Source: Ananas comosus
Taxonomy: Eukaryota; Streptophyta; Magnoliopsida; Poales; Bromeliaceae
Reading direction: 5' to 3'
Length of the DNA: 64,000 nt
Assembly: GCF_001540865.1 (NCBI RefSeq)
Contig: NC_033635.1
Span: 10,109,565 to 10,173,564 of the forward strand
In this document: positions 1 to 10,990 of the stretch, piece by piece
How the letters are laid out: each line of letters begins with the position of its first letter
Numbering within the stretch: the stretch's first letter is position 1
Translations under genes and position numbers: made by a program
Notes under the pieces: model-generated
Database searches by the model: none
What the model was told of the DNA's origin: nothing
What the model saw: the letters and a program-made list of their open reading frames with translations, nothing else

Positions 1-180
1 TTTCATAAATTTAAATATGAATTTATTTAATTTAAAATTTAGAATTACTTTAAACTTTTAAAAATTTGGATACATATTTAAAAAAAATAATTTTAGAAAA
101 AAATTAACTGATAATAAATTATACCATCAATAATTATTTAAATTTAAAATATAAATATAAATTTAATTTAATTTAAATAT

Positions 181-262
181 TACGTGCATTGCGGTGCACT
201 GTAAACTAGTATATATATATATAGATATATATATACTAGTTAAGTGCACGTGCAACGCACGT
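181..262. mobile_element. Two Helitron-like 3' ends, tail to tail
   Basis: Positions 184-196 hold a short GTGCA...TGCAC stem followed by an unpaired tail ending in CTAG (206-209) and then T. The minus strand has a matching arrangement, with a GTGC...GCAC stem at 244-262 and CTAG at 236-239. The two ends face each other across an AT-repeat (210-235). A short GC-rich hairpin about 10 bases before a terminal CTRR, with T next to it, is the known signature of a plant Helitron 3' end. The Helitron bodies and their 5' TC ends were not identified, so this is a structural inference. Confidence 0.4.
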
Positions 263-420
263 CACACAAATACTAAAAAAAAAAATTTATAAATAAATTA
301 TTATAGAATTCGATAAATAATATTTAATCTTACTAAATAAAAATGATAGAAATAAAAATTAGAATTACAATATCATAAAAGAAAGAACACAAAATCTTTC
401 TGTCATGTATTATTAAAAAA

Positions 421-1368
421 AGGTTTATTTGCATACACAGTCCCTACAAATATAGTGAATTGCAGAAATTACCCTGCAAAACAGGGAAACTTTATAAGTA
501 TCCCTGCAAAAGTCTAAAGTTATGCAGATTGTCCTGCCGTTAAGTACTGTTAGAAAATTTTCGTTAAGCACGGTTAAAATACTTAACCATTGGTTAATTT
601 ATAACGTAAATTTACGATTCTACCCTTCTTCTTCTTCCTCTCTTCTTCTTTCCTCTTCTTCGTCGCCGGCGAGGGCCGGCGCGGGCAGCGCGGCGGCGAC
701 GACGGCGGCGACGGCGAACCCTCTCTCTTTTCTTTTCCTCCTTCTTCCTCTCCCTCTTCCCTTTCTCCTTTTTCTTCCTCTCCCTTTCCTCTTCCTCCTT
801 CTTCACAGCCGGCGAGGGAGAAGATGCGACGGCAACGGCAACCCTCTCCCTCTCCTCTTCTTCTTCCTCTACCTTTTTCTTTTCCTCTTCCTTTCCTCTT
901 ACTCTTCTTCTCGCACCGGCGAGGAGGAGATGTGGCCGCGCGGCGGCGCGCGGCGACGAACCCTTTCCCTCCTCATCTTCTTCTCTCCTCTTCCTCTCTC
1001 CTCTCCCTCTTCCTCTCTCTCTCTCCTTCTTCCTCTTCCCTTTTTCTTCCTCTCTTCTTTCTCTTCCTCTTCTTCGTCGCCGTGTCGAGCTCGACCCGTG
1101 CCATTCACCAGCATCCGCTCGGCGGCCCGAGAGGAAGTGAAGAGAAAGAGAAGGGGAAGTGCTTTTGGAGGGATATATTTGTGAGGCAAAATGGTCATTT
1201 TACATGAAAACTGTTTAAAAAATAAAACAGTTCTCTAACAGATGTTAATCAGAACATATCTGCATAAATTAGGACTTTTGTAGCGGACAACATTATTGGA
1301 GTTTCCGTTTGCAGGGATATTTTTCGCAATTCACTATGTTTGCAGGGACGTGTATTGCAAATAACCCT
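421..1368. mobile_element. Mutator-like non-autonomous element with ~110-bp terminal inverted repeats
   Basis: The left end (421-530) and the reverse complement of the right end (1255-1368) match over about 110 bases, including the phrase 'tccctacaaatatagtgaat' and its counterpart. The 9 flanking bases are attaaaaaa on the left and aataaaaaa on the right, consistent with a Mutator-type 9-bp target duplication with one mismatch. The interior is a pyrimidine-rich tract with three or four diverged GC-rich modules around CGCCGGCGAGG. Open frames of 220 residues (plus, 522-1184) and 99 residues (minus) exist, but they are Ser/Leu/Phe or Arg/Glu low-complexity products of the skewed composition and I do not call them genes. 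Confidence 0.7.
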
Positions 1369-3320
1369 AATAAAAAAAATACAAAATTCGTCACTAAACT
1401 AATTGAAAATGTCACGCATTATTCCCCTCCGCACAAATTGCATTGTAAGTAAAAAAACAATAAAATAAATATTAGTAAGATCATCAGAAACTAGATAAAA
1501 TTAAAAAAAAATGTAAATTTAATAAGAATTCATATAAGTAAAAATTTAGCTTAATTTTATTCTTGAGTTTTTGGAATAGTGGATTAAGCACAATTTTACT
1601 TATAAATTTTGCTAAATTGATCATGATAAATAATTTTAAATATCATAAAAAATAAAATATTAAAAAGTACATTTATCCTAATTATCGATATTAAAGTGCA
1701 CTATTTTTATACAATAACTGAATTGTTTACAATAGTGTCTCTCCAAATGCTAATGTGTGTTATAGCCACTATCTTGTTCTAGAGTATGAATCTAATTCGA
1801 TTCATGCTTCAATCAATCCAAAATTAGTTATTAATAATTTTATGCCAATTGTGTTAGCATTTATCTTGTCTAGAACATTAATCTAATTCAAATCATACTT
1901 CAATCCATCCAAATAATTAGTTCTTAATAATTATTATTCATGTGAAATGAATAAAAAGAGAAATATTTTAAAATTAAAATTTAAATTATCAAATTCACGG
2001 GTATTAAATTTTGGCGGGCATTACAAATTTAAATTGTTATTTTTGCGTAGCTTAGATTGTGGTAGTGTATTACTTGTGAGAAAAAAAAATTATTTGAGCA
2101 AAGATATTTGGATATGTAATAAATTTAATTTACATATGTTACGTGATTAGCGGAGATACTTATGTGATTGGCGGGAGCAGTTAGATAAAAGATAAATTAA
2201 TTTACGTGGTACATGATTGTGAAGTAGAAAAAATATTTGAAAAAAAGAATATTTTCAGTCAACAATAAATAATAAGATTACTTTTTATTTATTATTTCGT
2301 TGGATAATAATCCAATAGCGAAAACTTAAGATCTATATTTGGAAAATTATTATTTTAAAGATTTATTTAAAAATAGATAAAATTTATTTTATATTTGCAG
2401 AACACGCGAGAATTTTTGGTGTTGAATATTTGGTAAAAATATTTAAAATTATATTTTAATTAACGATTTTGTTTTCGATTTGGGCCAGTATTAAATTTTT
2501 TAAAAAAATTCTTCACTGCTTTTACGACAGCATATTTAATATATGAATATTTGTTAAAACCATATTTAATTATATTTTAATTAACGCATTAGTTTGAGTT
2601 TGGGTATTAAAAATATTTTAAACAATACTTAACGCTTATTATGGCGCGCCAAATTTTAATAGCTCGTCGAAATTAAATCTACTATTTTATTTAAGAAAAA
2701 CCTACTATCATAAATTCAAATCTTAATAATTTCAAATTCGCGGGTATTAATTTATCGGGCATTAACCCAATTTCAAGTTTATTTTGAATACTAACAGTTG
2801 ACAGCAAATAGAATTCTAATTTTACGTATTATGTGATTAGCGAAGTATTGCATGAGTTGGGCGTATTAGTTAGATTATAGAGAAAGATTTAGTTTTAGCG
2901 TTTGGTGGGTAGAAAAAACATATCTGAGAAACGCGGCGTAGATGGAGATATAGTACGGAGTATAGACGGGTAATTCCCCTGTCAACAAAAGCAATACTTT
3001 ATTTGTATACGCTTGGACTGAGAATCTTAATGGCGAAAACTTAAGATCTATTATTTAATGATAAATTTATTATTAAGATTTATTTAAAATGAGTGTTGAA
3101 ATTTACTGATCTATTGACAATATTATAAAAAACGATAGAGACATTTTTGATAATAAAAATCCCAAATTTTCAAAACTCACGCTTTATAAGTAGTATTATA
3201 TATATTATATATATATAATATAGTATATATATATATATATATAGTATATTATATATAGTATATATATAGTAATATATATAATTGTATTTTAATCTATTGA
3301 TAGGCTTTAATTTAATTTGG
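1369..3320. other. AT-rich intergenic DNA, no gene seen
   Basis: No exon with recognisable protein similarity was found on either strand. The stretch has several short dispersed similarities, for example two versions of 'tcaaattcacgggtattaa' near 1990 and 2725, suggesting decayed repeats. It ends in an AT microsatellite (about 3193-3282). Confidence 0.5.
3193..3282. repeat. AT-dinucleotide microsatellite
   Basis: Nearly uninterrupted TA/AT repeats with occasional G. A second AT tract with a palindromic core lies at about 3882-3945. Confidence 0.85.
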
Positions 3321-3635
3321 GCATTATTGCTGGCCATACAAATAACCCGAGCAAGTAAACTGTGTAATTGCAGCCCAACCTCTAAATTTACATAACACTT
3401 CCTCTCTCTTTGAAACTTTTACTATTGCACATAACCCTAAACATGAAATTTCACAATTCTCAATCCTCAATTTTTTCCCTCTCTCTCTCTCTCTCTCTAC
3501 CTCTCCACCTAGTTCAGCAGTCACCCTAGCTCACATTCTCATTCAAATTTTGATTATGTATTGAGCTATTGAACAGTTGCAGTCAACATTCTAAAGATAT
3601 GGCCTATAAAAATTAAACTATTGATTATATATAGT

Positions 3636-3817
3636 TGACAATTTCAATCGGCTCGTTAGAGCTGAGCTCGGCTCGACTCGAAATTAGATCGCTCGAGCTC
3701 TGGCTCGAATTAATTTTCAAGCCGAGCTTGAGCCTAGATTTAGGCTCGAAATTAATTTCAACCGAAATTGACGGCTGACATAAGCTCGCTCGAGATCGGC
3801 TCGTTGTCCACCCCACT
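3636..3817 (-). mobile_element. hAT-type element fragment (GCTCGGCTCG family)
   Basis: The sequence is rich in GAGCTCGGCTCG motifs and ends at 3806-3817 with TTGTCCACCCCA, the complement of the hAT-type terminus TAGGGGTGGnCAA. The same family occurs complete in the pectinesterase intron (14097-14586) and as pieces at 16515-17360 and about 46500-46650. The other terminus here is not clear, so this is a truncated copy. Confidence 0.55.
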
Positions 3818-3949
3818 CCTGTCAAGGTTCCATTATTATTCCGTCAATTTTTATAATTTATATTAAAAATATTCTTCAAATGATATATATATATATATAT
3901 ATAATTATTATATATATATATATATATAATTATATAATATATTATATTA

Positions 3950-5250
3950 AAAAATTATTTTTTTTCTTATATAAGAAGTACAGATAATTTGTTCTTTATT
4001 TCTCTCCATTAACGCTGTACCCCCTAAAAATATTCTGAAATTTTAAGAGGACAAATATAGATTTTGAAAGTCAGGAAGAGAAAATAAAAAGTGGGTAGTT
4101 ACATGAGATTTTTATATAATTTAGCTTCTTATATTTAACATTTTATACGCTAATTAAGAGCTTAGCGAAACTTGAACTCATGACCATCCTACTTATGATA
4201 CCATATAAATTGCAAAAACCGCAAAAATTTAAATTATCAGATAACGACGTTTATATATTTTATATTCAACAAGATCAAATAAAAAATATTAGAAATTACT
4301 TCCTCTTAAGATCAATCATGGGAGTACTAATATATTTGTTTTTGGTACTAGTAGTATTGTTACACTTGTTTTATAATTAACTTTTTGTTGTTCTTTTGGT
4401 TTGGAAAATTAGTTTTGGCTTAAGCGCATAAAAATGTATATAAGAATGTGACATATTTATTAGAAACCATTTATCAACTCCAAAAAACTAACCTGTAATT
4501 AAGTTTTGACCCAGTAGTACATATGTATAAATATCATCTTTTGTTGTTTTAATTATTTCATATGGGACTTAATATTAATTTGTAAATAAGTTCGCTCCTA
4601 ATTAATAATCTTTTTTATTATATATTTATGCATCAACAAACCTTTCGCTTTATATTGAGAATGAGAGAACAGTTTTGATAGACTCGAGACGTGAATTTGA
4701 ATTAAATAAGAGAAAAATAATAATGTTAGAAGATCTAGTGGAATTAGAAGTAAGCATTTTTTGCTCTAATACTATATATGTTAAATTATATGAAACAATC
4801 GTTATAATTCAAAAATTTTAGCTGGTAATTAATTAATGGTGAGATTTTTTGAATGTTTCATTGCGTGGATCGACTTAATTAATAAGGAAAACTTAAATAA
4901 TGCTATGAACTTGGGCGGGATTCGAATTTAGAACCTCCTGCTTTGATATCATGTAAAATTATATGAAACAATTATTATTCTCTAAAAAGTTAAATTAATA
5001 GAAAATAATATTTTTAATATTTACATTCAACAAAGGGCGCCATATTCTTGTATAGCTCTCCTTTCATTTACCCATCATATTAATAAAACTACGAAAACTC
5101 GATCACACCAAACTTCATAGCAAAGTAATCTCGGATTTTCAAGCTATCAAGTATAAAATTATTTAAATACCGTTCTCTAATAAATTAACCTTTTGAAGAA
5201 TAAATATTGGTTCACATTATTTAACATGATAGAGAGTAAGAGATCCTGAG
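3950..5250. other. AT-rich intergenic DNA, no gene seen
   Basis: A diverged end of the same small-element family as 12212-12585 is recognisable at about 4010-4130 (it ends in ataatttagc). Otherwise I see nothing that supports a gene. The 66-residue open frame at 4180-4380 has no recognisable features. Confidence 0.5.
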
Positions 5251-5256
5251 TTTGAG

Positions 5257-5733
5257 TAATTAATTTGAGTCTTCTAGCATTATTTATTTTCTCCTAATTA
5301 ATTCATCCAATTTAATTTAAATCTACGTCATAGGGCAGCAAAAGAGTCTTGAGCCAATCAGTTATAACAAAGATAAAGTCCCAACCAAAAAGAAATATAA
5401 AAGATATATGCTTGGTATCAAAATTTTCTAATAATTAATTGATGGGAAAACTTTAAATACCATCCATATAGTTTCATACTTTCTCACTTTAGTATCCTGT
5501 GATTTAAAATGTATCAATTTAGTGTCCTTAATTGATATCAGAATAAAAAATTCTGAGTTTGAGTAATGTGAGTCTTCTAACATTATTGATTTTTTTCCAT
5601 TTAATTTGAATCCACGTCGTAGGCCAGTTAAAAAGTCTCGAGCCAATTAATTATTAGAAAGATAAAATCCCGTCCGAAAAGAAATGTAAAAGATATATGC
5701 TTCACATTAAAAATTTCTAATAATTAATTGATA
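5257..5733 (+). repeat. Direct duplication of a ~180-bp segment
   Basis: The segment around 5257-5445 recurs at 5562-5733. Shared phrases include 'gagtcttcta', 'aaaagatatatgctt' and 'ttctaataattaattgat'. The copies differ by many substitutions and small gaps, so the duplication is old. The spacer (5441-5545) contains the end of the dispersed element family that begins GGnAAAACTTnAAATAcc and carries 'gtttcatactttctcacttt'. Confidence 0.65.
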
Positions 5734-5799
5734 TAGCAACGCAATAACATATATACAAGCAGAAAAAAATTAAAAAAAAAAAAATCATATTTACGTATG

Positions 5800-5973
5800 C
5801 ATACGGACGTTGATCTCTTGATCAAAGTGATGGGACTTGAACGAGACACCTCCACGGTAGTGTAAGATCCACACAAGCATCAGCGTTACTGCGGCTACGG
5901 CCAAAATATGAGCCAAAATACTCACAGGCCGTGACGAGATCCCATATGCAGTTCCTCCTCTCTTCACCACCAT
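5800..5973 (-). pseudogene. Orphan first exon of a cytochrome b561 / transmembrane ascorbate ferrireductase
   Basis: The ATG at 5973 opens a frame giving MVVKRGGTAYGISSRPVSIL, then a hydrophobic segment (AHILAVAAVTLMLVWIL) and the motif HYRGGVSFKS..DQEINV. Plant cytochrome b561 proteins have this layout: a short basic N-terminus, a first membrane helix, then LHYRGG and INVHP. A GT donor follows INV-C at about 5804/5803, where the family splits its INVHP codon. In the family, the protein moves electrons from ascorbate across a membrane using six helices and two haems. No later exon with the haem-binding histidines is recognisable from here to the left edge, so it is either truncated or has a very long first intron. 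The duplicated repeats at 5257-5733 lie immediately downstream. Confidence 0.7.
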
Positions 5974-6007
5974 GCTTTAATTTGTATATATACGTAAACA
6001 CCAAAAT

Positions 6008-6038
<31 letters not shown>

Positions 6039-6183
6039 GAGAGAGAGAAAGAGAGAGATGAAGCAAAGTAATGAGTTATTATTTATTTGTGTAGTTGAAC
6101 CAAAACTTAGATATGTGTGTTTATATATAGAGATATAGACCATATACAAACAAGGGATTAATTAGTACGTACGTAGATCTATG

Positions 6184-6315
6184 TTAACATAGTTGGAAAA
6201 AGAGATCGAACTCAGCGACGACTCCAAAGAGGATAAACGCAACGTGAAGTGCAAGGCGTGCTAGTTTGGGCCAATATCCAACGGAAAGTCCGAGGAGAGA
6301 CCTTTGTTTCCACAT
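6184..6315 (-). CDS. Short unrecognised hydrophobic ORF upstream of the b561 exon
   Basis: An ATG at 6315 opens 43 codons, ending TAA at 6184. The product starts MWKQRSLLGLSVGYWPKLAR and has one hydrophobic stretch (LALHVAFILFGVV). Its base composition is less AT-rich than the surroundings. It lies about 210 bases upstream of the b561 start on the same strand, so it could be an upstream ORF in that gene's leader, an exon of something else, or chance. I do not recognise it. Confidence 0.25.
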   Translation of the reverse strand: MWKQRSLLGLSVGYWPKLARLALHVAFILFGVVAEFDLFFQLC

Positions 6316-6319
6316 ATGT

Positions 6320-7830
6320 ATAGGTATGTAAGTACATATTAGAATGGTTGTTATGTGTCTTCTTCTATTTGAATTTTATTTTGTTTTCATCTAGAGTTAA
6401 CGAGTGTGTTTGATCTGCGTTATCTTTTTCAGATTTTCCATAACCTAGCTATGGAATAGAAAAAAGGGTAAACTTTAATCTCTCTTTCTCGACTCTCGGT
6501 GCTCAATTTAAAAACATGGAGACCTCTTAATTGGCTTTCAAAAGGGCCTTAGGATTTTTTACCTCTCTAATTCCTTGTTATAAAACAAAAGAAACAAGTT
6601 CTTAATAAATAGATTTTTCTAAATAGTTAAAAATAGAGAAATGAACGAACGGACTTGTTAACTACATTTCCAGACTCCTTACGAGTGTTTAGTTCTCAGA
6701 AAGTAAAAATATTAACTCATCTCTCGCATCTTCAGCTTTTACGTTATTCATTTCCCAGCAAATAAATAACAGGGTCGGAAAAATTTCAGTTCCATAGCTT
6801 TACAAACATACAATGAAAGGAAAGTAATTTTTATCTAAACTCTAGCTGACCGAAAGTCTATCTCAAGTTAAATTTTACTTACAGTGAAACAAACAACTTA
6901 ATTAATTAATATTATTATTATTATTACATGTGCATCAAAAGAGAAATGACAAATTAAACTTGCCTCTCTGTATATGTTTTTTCCACAATGAGAACCGCCA
7001 AAAATAATTTGGCAAAAAACACAAAAGTCAAAAATGGTTTAGATTCATGTATGTCCTCTCAAAACACTCTCATTGCTGCATGTTTTTTATGCTTTACACA
7101 TTAATTATTCATAACACAATATATATGCTTCTTTTGCATTTGAAAACCTTATGTGCTGAATTAATATTAAACAAAAGGCCTTTCTCACATAAAATATTAA
7201 ACAAAGGACCTATATTATAGTATAATTAAGAGGATAAATTGCACTCCTAGTTTCCAAACTTAAGCTTTTGAGTTCGACACATTAGAGATTATGAGATTAT
7301 AAACTTTTAAAAGAGTTTCATTTTAGATGTCATTGAGAATATTTATTATATATATATTGAAGGGCGGATTATTGTTTACAATATGTCCATGCCTGTTGCA
7401 CCCATGTATATATCATACATTTATCGACCTTTGTCATATTTCAGATTTAGCCCTGTTCACAACTTTTACTATTTAAATTAATTGAATGATAAATTGTTGA
7501 AAATTTAGGGATTATATTCAAATCAAACAAAGACATGCAAGTGATAGATGGTTGAAAATTTAGGGCATATATTCAAATCAAACAAAGACAACCTCAACTT
7601 GCATCGTCGAAGCTTTGCTTCACTTGTACGCACTGTTATTATGGTATGTGAAAATTGAACCCATGCCACTGGTTTTGATACCACTTGCAAATTGTAAGTT
7701 CCAACCAACTATTCTAAAAGCACATGCTGATCGATATGGCGGACCTATCGTACTTAAGGGTTCAATCACAGTGCTTCACGGGCTTCGACTTGACTCAACA
7801 CATCTGGACGTTAGGTCTATTATTTGTTGA
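6320..7830. other. Intergenic DNA, no gene seen
   Basis: AT-rich with short open frames only. A direct repeat of about 40 bases ('tattcaaatcaaacaaagac' within each copy) occurs at about 7497-7535 and 7553-7592. Confidence 0.5.
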
Positions 7831-7834
7831 GTCT

Positions 7835-8338
7835 CACTACAATAAAAAGGTGTATAGAGACACTTTTAAATATTGGTATAGGTCAAAAAAAAGTGCTGTT
7901 GGCTAAATTACCGATACTTTTTAAAAGTGTTGCTATATCTGGGGTCGCTATAGGTAGGGCCGCCTTAATATTTGGCACCCACTCCTCCAGCGACTTGTGG
8001 CGGAGGGATATGTAGCGATCGTAGCCTTTTACGGTCGCTATGAGATCCTCGCAGCCGAACTCCAGCCGCTGGAACCCTATCTCATCGCTCTCGGCGGCGG
8101 AGGAGAAGAAAGGGAGACGGTGATCAATTTTTCTTTTTCTTTTTTTCCTTTTTTATTTGTAATCAGGCCGAGTCGGCTGGGTGTGGTTGGTTGAGTAGAG
8201 AAATTGTTTGTTTTTGATTGGATTGGGCTTTATATTTAAAGCCTAATAGATTTTTTAAAAAATTTTTGGCATAAATGAGATACTTAATTATATAAAAGTG
8301 TCCCAAAAATGTCCTTATAACCTAATTCTGTTGTAGTG
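7835..8338. mobile_element. Small CACTA-type non-autonomous element
   Basis: The left end is CACTACAATAAAAAGG and the right end, read on the minus strand, is CACTACAACAGAATTAGG. The subterminal part contains repeats of the form 'gacacttttaaat...ggtataggtc' typical of plant CACTA miniature elements. No 3-bp target duplication is evident. The interior (about 7950-8120) is GC-rich (ccgctggaaccctatctc...ggcggcggagg) and resembles a captured 5' gene fragment, but no protein family is recognisable. A second, truncated end of the same family lies at 15563. Confidence 0.65.
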
Positions 8339-8339
8339 G

Positions 8340-9140
8340 ATCTCTTACCGTTTCATCTATTGTGACTAGAGAATCACCCAACTTATTAGACTTATTACCC
8401 AACTCAATTTTTTAGTCCCATAAACCTATTATTACGGGACAAAAAATTAGACCTAATTTTGCCCATAATGATGAATAGCAGACATCCTTTACCAATATTT
8501 GCTTTTGAAAGTCCAAAAGTAACGAGCGCTGTAAGAACAAATCCTCCATGATAGCATAATTTACTTGTGATATATATTCTTTTTGTTTCCTATTTGGTAT
8601 TAATGGAACAACAAAACTCATTCAAATATTTGTTTGTTCAAAATGAAATTTAAACTCGAGTACAGCATTGATGCAAAGATTAAATCATTTTTTTTTTTCG
8701 AAGGTTATAACCAAATTCAACTTTGCACTTCAAATTAATTAGCATCTTTGGTTCCTTTCCACATTTAGTAGCTAAGTTCAAAACCTAATTACTTCACTAA
8801 CAAACTACCATCTTAATTTAATATTAAACATTTAATTAGTAGGCCAACAAAAGAAACTAAAGAAGTAGATGGGTTAATNTAATATTAATCAATTAAGAAT
8901 GGAGAGAGTGAGTTTGTCTGTTTGACAAAAGAAGCAGACACAGCTTCAAGAGGTGAAGCTTGGTGCCAGAATATTGCCCATCTTGAATCCTTTTTGAAGA
9001 TAGAGAGATCTAAAACACAAGACTCAAGATAAAGAGATTAGTCCAATAATCGTGATTATTTGTTATCATCAAAATCTAATAGACGATTAGGGCCACTGGG
9101 CCAACAAGTTTGTGCCATTATGATAATACAAATACAAATA
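8340..9140. other. Intergenic DNA, no gene seen
   Basis: No supported coding sequence. A single N is present at 8879. Confidence 0.5.
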
Positions 9141-9147
9141 CAAACAA

Positions 9148-9604
9148 TATGGTTTGGTTAAGATTGGGAACTGGATGAATCGTCCGTCATGCGCTACCAA
9201 CAAAGATGCACGAAAAAATAGAGAAAATCAAACGAACGGTAAAAAAAATAAATGTAGAAAGAAGAAATCAAGATTTACGTGGTTCGGTATTTGCCTACGT
9301 CCACGGAAAGAGCGAGAGAAATGTATTCCACTATATAAAAAAATAGAGAGAGATGTATTCCACTATATAAAAAAATAGAAGTACAAGATTACACCTTATA
9401 TCTTCTCCGGATAAAAACTAAGAGTCTTATGGCGAATCCCAACTTTCTCTTGTTCCAACGAAAACTCTAAAAAAATACCGAAAAAGCTTTTCGTAAACCC
9501 GACAAGATCAAATTAGAGAAGTATAGAAAACTCTAATCAAAATCCTTTATGCCGCTGCTTTGAAGAATCCGAACCGCTCAGACAATTTGGTCGAGAACCG
9601 CCGC
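9148..9604 (-). mobile_element. Isolated copia LTR fragment
   Basis: Read on the minus strand, this matches the 3' half of the copia LTRs at 26414-27356 and 30794-31728. Shared sequence runs from 'cctttatgccg' (9543, complement) through the 'tgcctacgtccacgg' segment to the LTR end 'gttcccaa' (complement of about 9165-9172). Similarity stops near 9604. The copy has its own tandem duplication (around 9310-9380, 'tgtattccactatataaaa' twice). It lacks an internal region, so it is a truncated solo LTR of a related, diverged element. Confidence 0.75.
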
Positions 9605-9639
9605 TCTGCTTCTCTTCTACCGTCGTAAACCGTGAATTA

Positions 9640-10520
9640 ATTAGCCAACGATGCTAATAATTAATTTTCCCACATGACACCTCGTACGGTAGTATAAATC
9701 GAATATGGTTCTGATACATGCAATCCCAATATTAATTAGATTCGGCCTTGTGTAGTAGATAACTTACATCTTACGCCAACATGAATCAACTTTAAGAATT
9801 AATATATTCCGTAGACCCGGTGTGCATGGACCAAATCAATAAAAAAAAAAAGAGCATATCTTTAACAAGAAGATCTTATGAGAATGTTTTTTAAATAACG
9901 CTTGGGAGAAATGTCGGAGTGTCTTTACTATATAGCAAATACTAATGTTTCAAAACGTGTTGTTATATAAATCGTCTATTGTATTAAACTATTTTACTGA
10001 AAGGATAAATTGCACTATTCTTTTTAATTTTTTGATGCTTTAAAACTCCAAGATTTTTCACCCACACATGGCGTAATTGGCGTTATATATGCATAGTGAC
10101 TCTTTATTTGTCGATATTTTTTTTGACACTTTCAAATTAATGTGATAGTAGACCATTTTGGGATGCTTTAAACATCATTAGTTACTAAAAAGAGTGTCTT
10201 TAAATGCTACATTTTTTTTTTTGTAGTGTTAAATATATTTTTGGATCATTTTCTATTTTGACTAGCATAGTATTAAAGCCAAGTATAACCTCCCACTTTT
10301 CTTTTGTAAATGCTTTTCATGCATGTTTTCTTGGATAGTTTTCAATCAGATTGAAATATTACTAAACCGTTTCCTATATATTTGTGTTGTGCAATCTCGC
10401 CAACCAAATGTGAGAGCGAAATTTTGAATTCCAACAATTAGTATCAGAACGCAAGTAAAGTTAGAGAGACTCTTCAAACAATTAATCGATCAGAGAAAAA
10501 AAAACCACGCAGTCGCGAGC
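9640..10520. other. Intergenic DNA, no gene seen
   Basis: AT-rich, with no recognisable exon or element end. Confidence 0.5.
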
Positions 10521-10526
10521 AAGAAA

Positions 10527-10767
10527 CTCAATGAGAAGAACAATTTCGGCTTAGGGCACATAAAAAGTTCTGGTGATGCTAGTGTAACAAGATCTGAACC
10601 AAATGCATAGGTGGGGACGCTTGCAAGTTCGCGCACGGTCGTTCCCTCCTATCGATTCCCGTCAACTCTTGTTAACGGGAATTGAGGGAAGGGAACGACC
10701 TTTTTATTACACTAGCATCACCCGAACTTTTTATGTGCCCCAAGCCGAAATTGTTCTTCTCATTGAG
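10527..10767. repeat. Long foldback (two nested inverted repeats)
   Basis: The outer arms (10527-10587 and 10707-10767, 61 bases each) are nearly perfect reverse complements; the left begins ctcaatgagaagaacaattt. An inner pair (about 10637-10666 and 10671-10700, starting ggtcgttccctcc) also pairs. The left side has about 49 extra unpaired bases (10588-10636) compared with 6 on the right. The 88-residue open frame across it (10603-10869) is an accident of the palindrome and shows no family. Confidence 0.75.
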
Positions 10768-10936
10768 GTCGCTACCCGAGGTCTCTACAAGAAGTTTTAT
10801 CTTAATTGGAAGAGTTATGGAAATTTAGATTGTTTTTGTGAAACCTCAGGTAATTCTATATATAAGTAAGATATAATAGGTATAAAACTCTTAACCTGAT
10901 TATAACATTTTGGGCGGTGGCTAAATCTAAGAGGTT

Positions 10937-10990
10937 AAGAAAATTAAGCGTGCTAAGGTTAGGATAGTCCTAGATGGGTGACCTCATAGA
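10937..10990 (+). repeat. 5S rRNA-derived segment (Cassandra/TRIM-like or 5S-SINE relic)
   Basis: The stretch 'aaattaagcgtgctaaggtt' followed by 'tagtcctagatgggtgacct' matches the internal control region of plant 5S rRNA (gttaagcgtgcttgggcg...tactaggatgggtgacct). The 5' and 3' thirds of a 5S gene are absent, so it is not a functional 5S gene. Such fragments are known in Cassandra LTRs and in 5S-derived SINEs. Flanking LTR borders were not resolved. The upstream phrase 'ataacattttgggcggtggc' resembles the relic at 40880-41257. Confidence 0.55.

Noticed and set aside
522..1207. Long open frames (220 and 127 residues plus; 99 and 64 residues minus)
   Set aside because: They lie inside a Mutator-like element and are Ser/Leu/Phe- or Arg/Glu-rich translations of CT tracts, with no domain.
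10603..10869. 88-residue open frame
   Set aside because: It runs through a palindrome; openness follows from the inverted repeat and no family is recognisable.
10937..10990. A functional 5S rRNA gene
   Set aside because: Only the internal part matches; the gene ends and a terminator T-run in place are missing.
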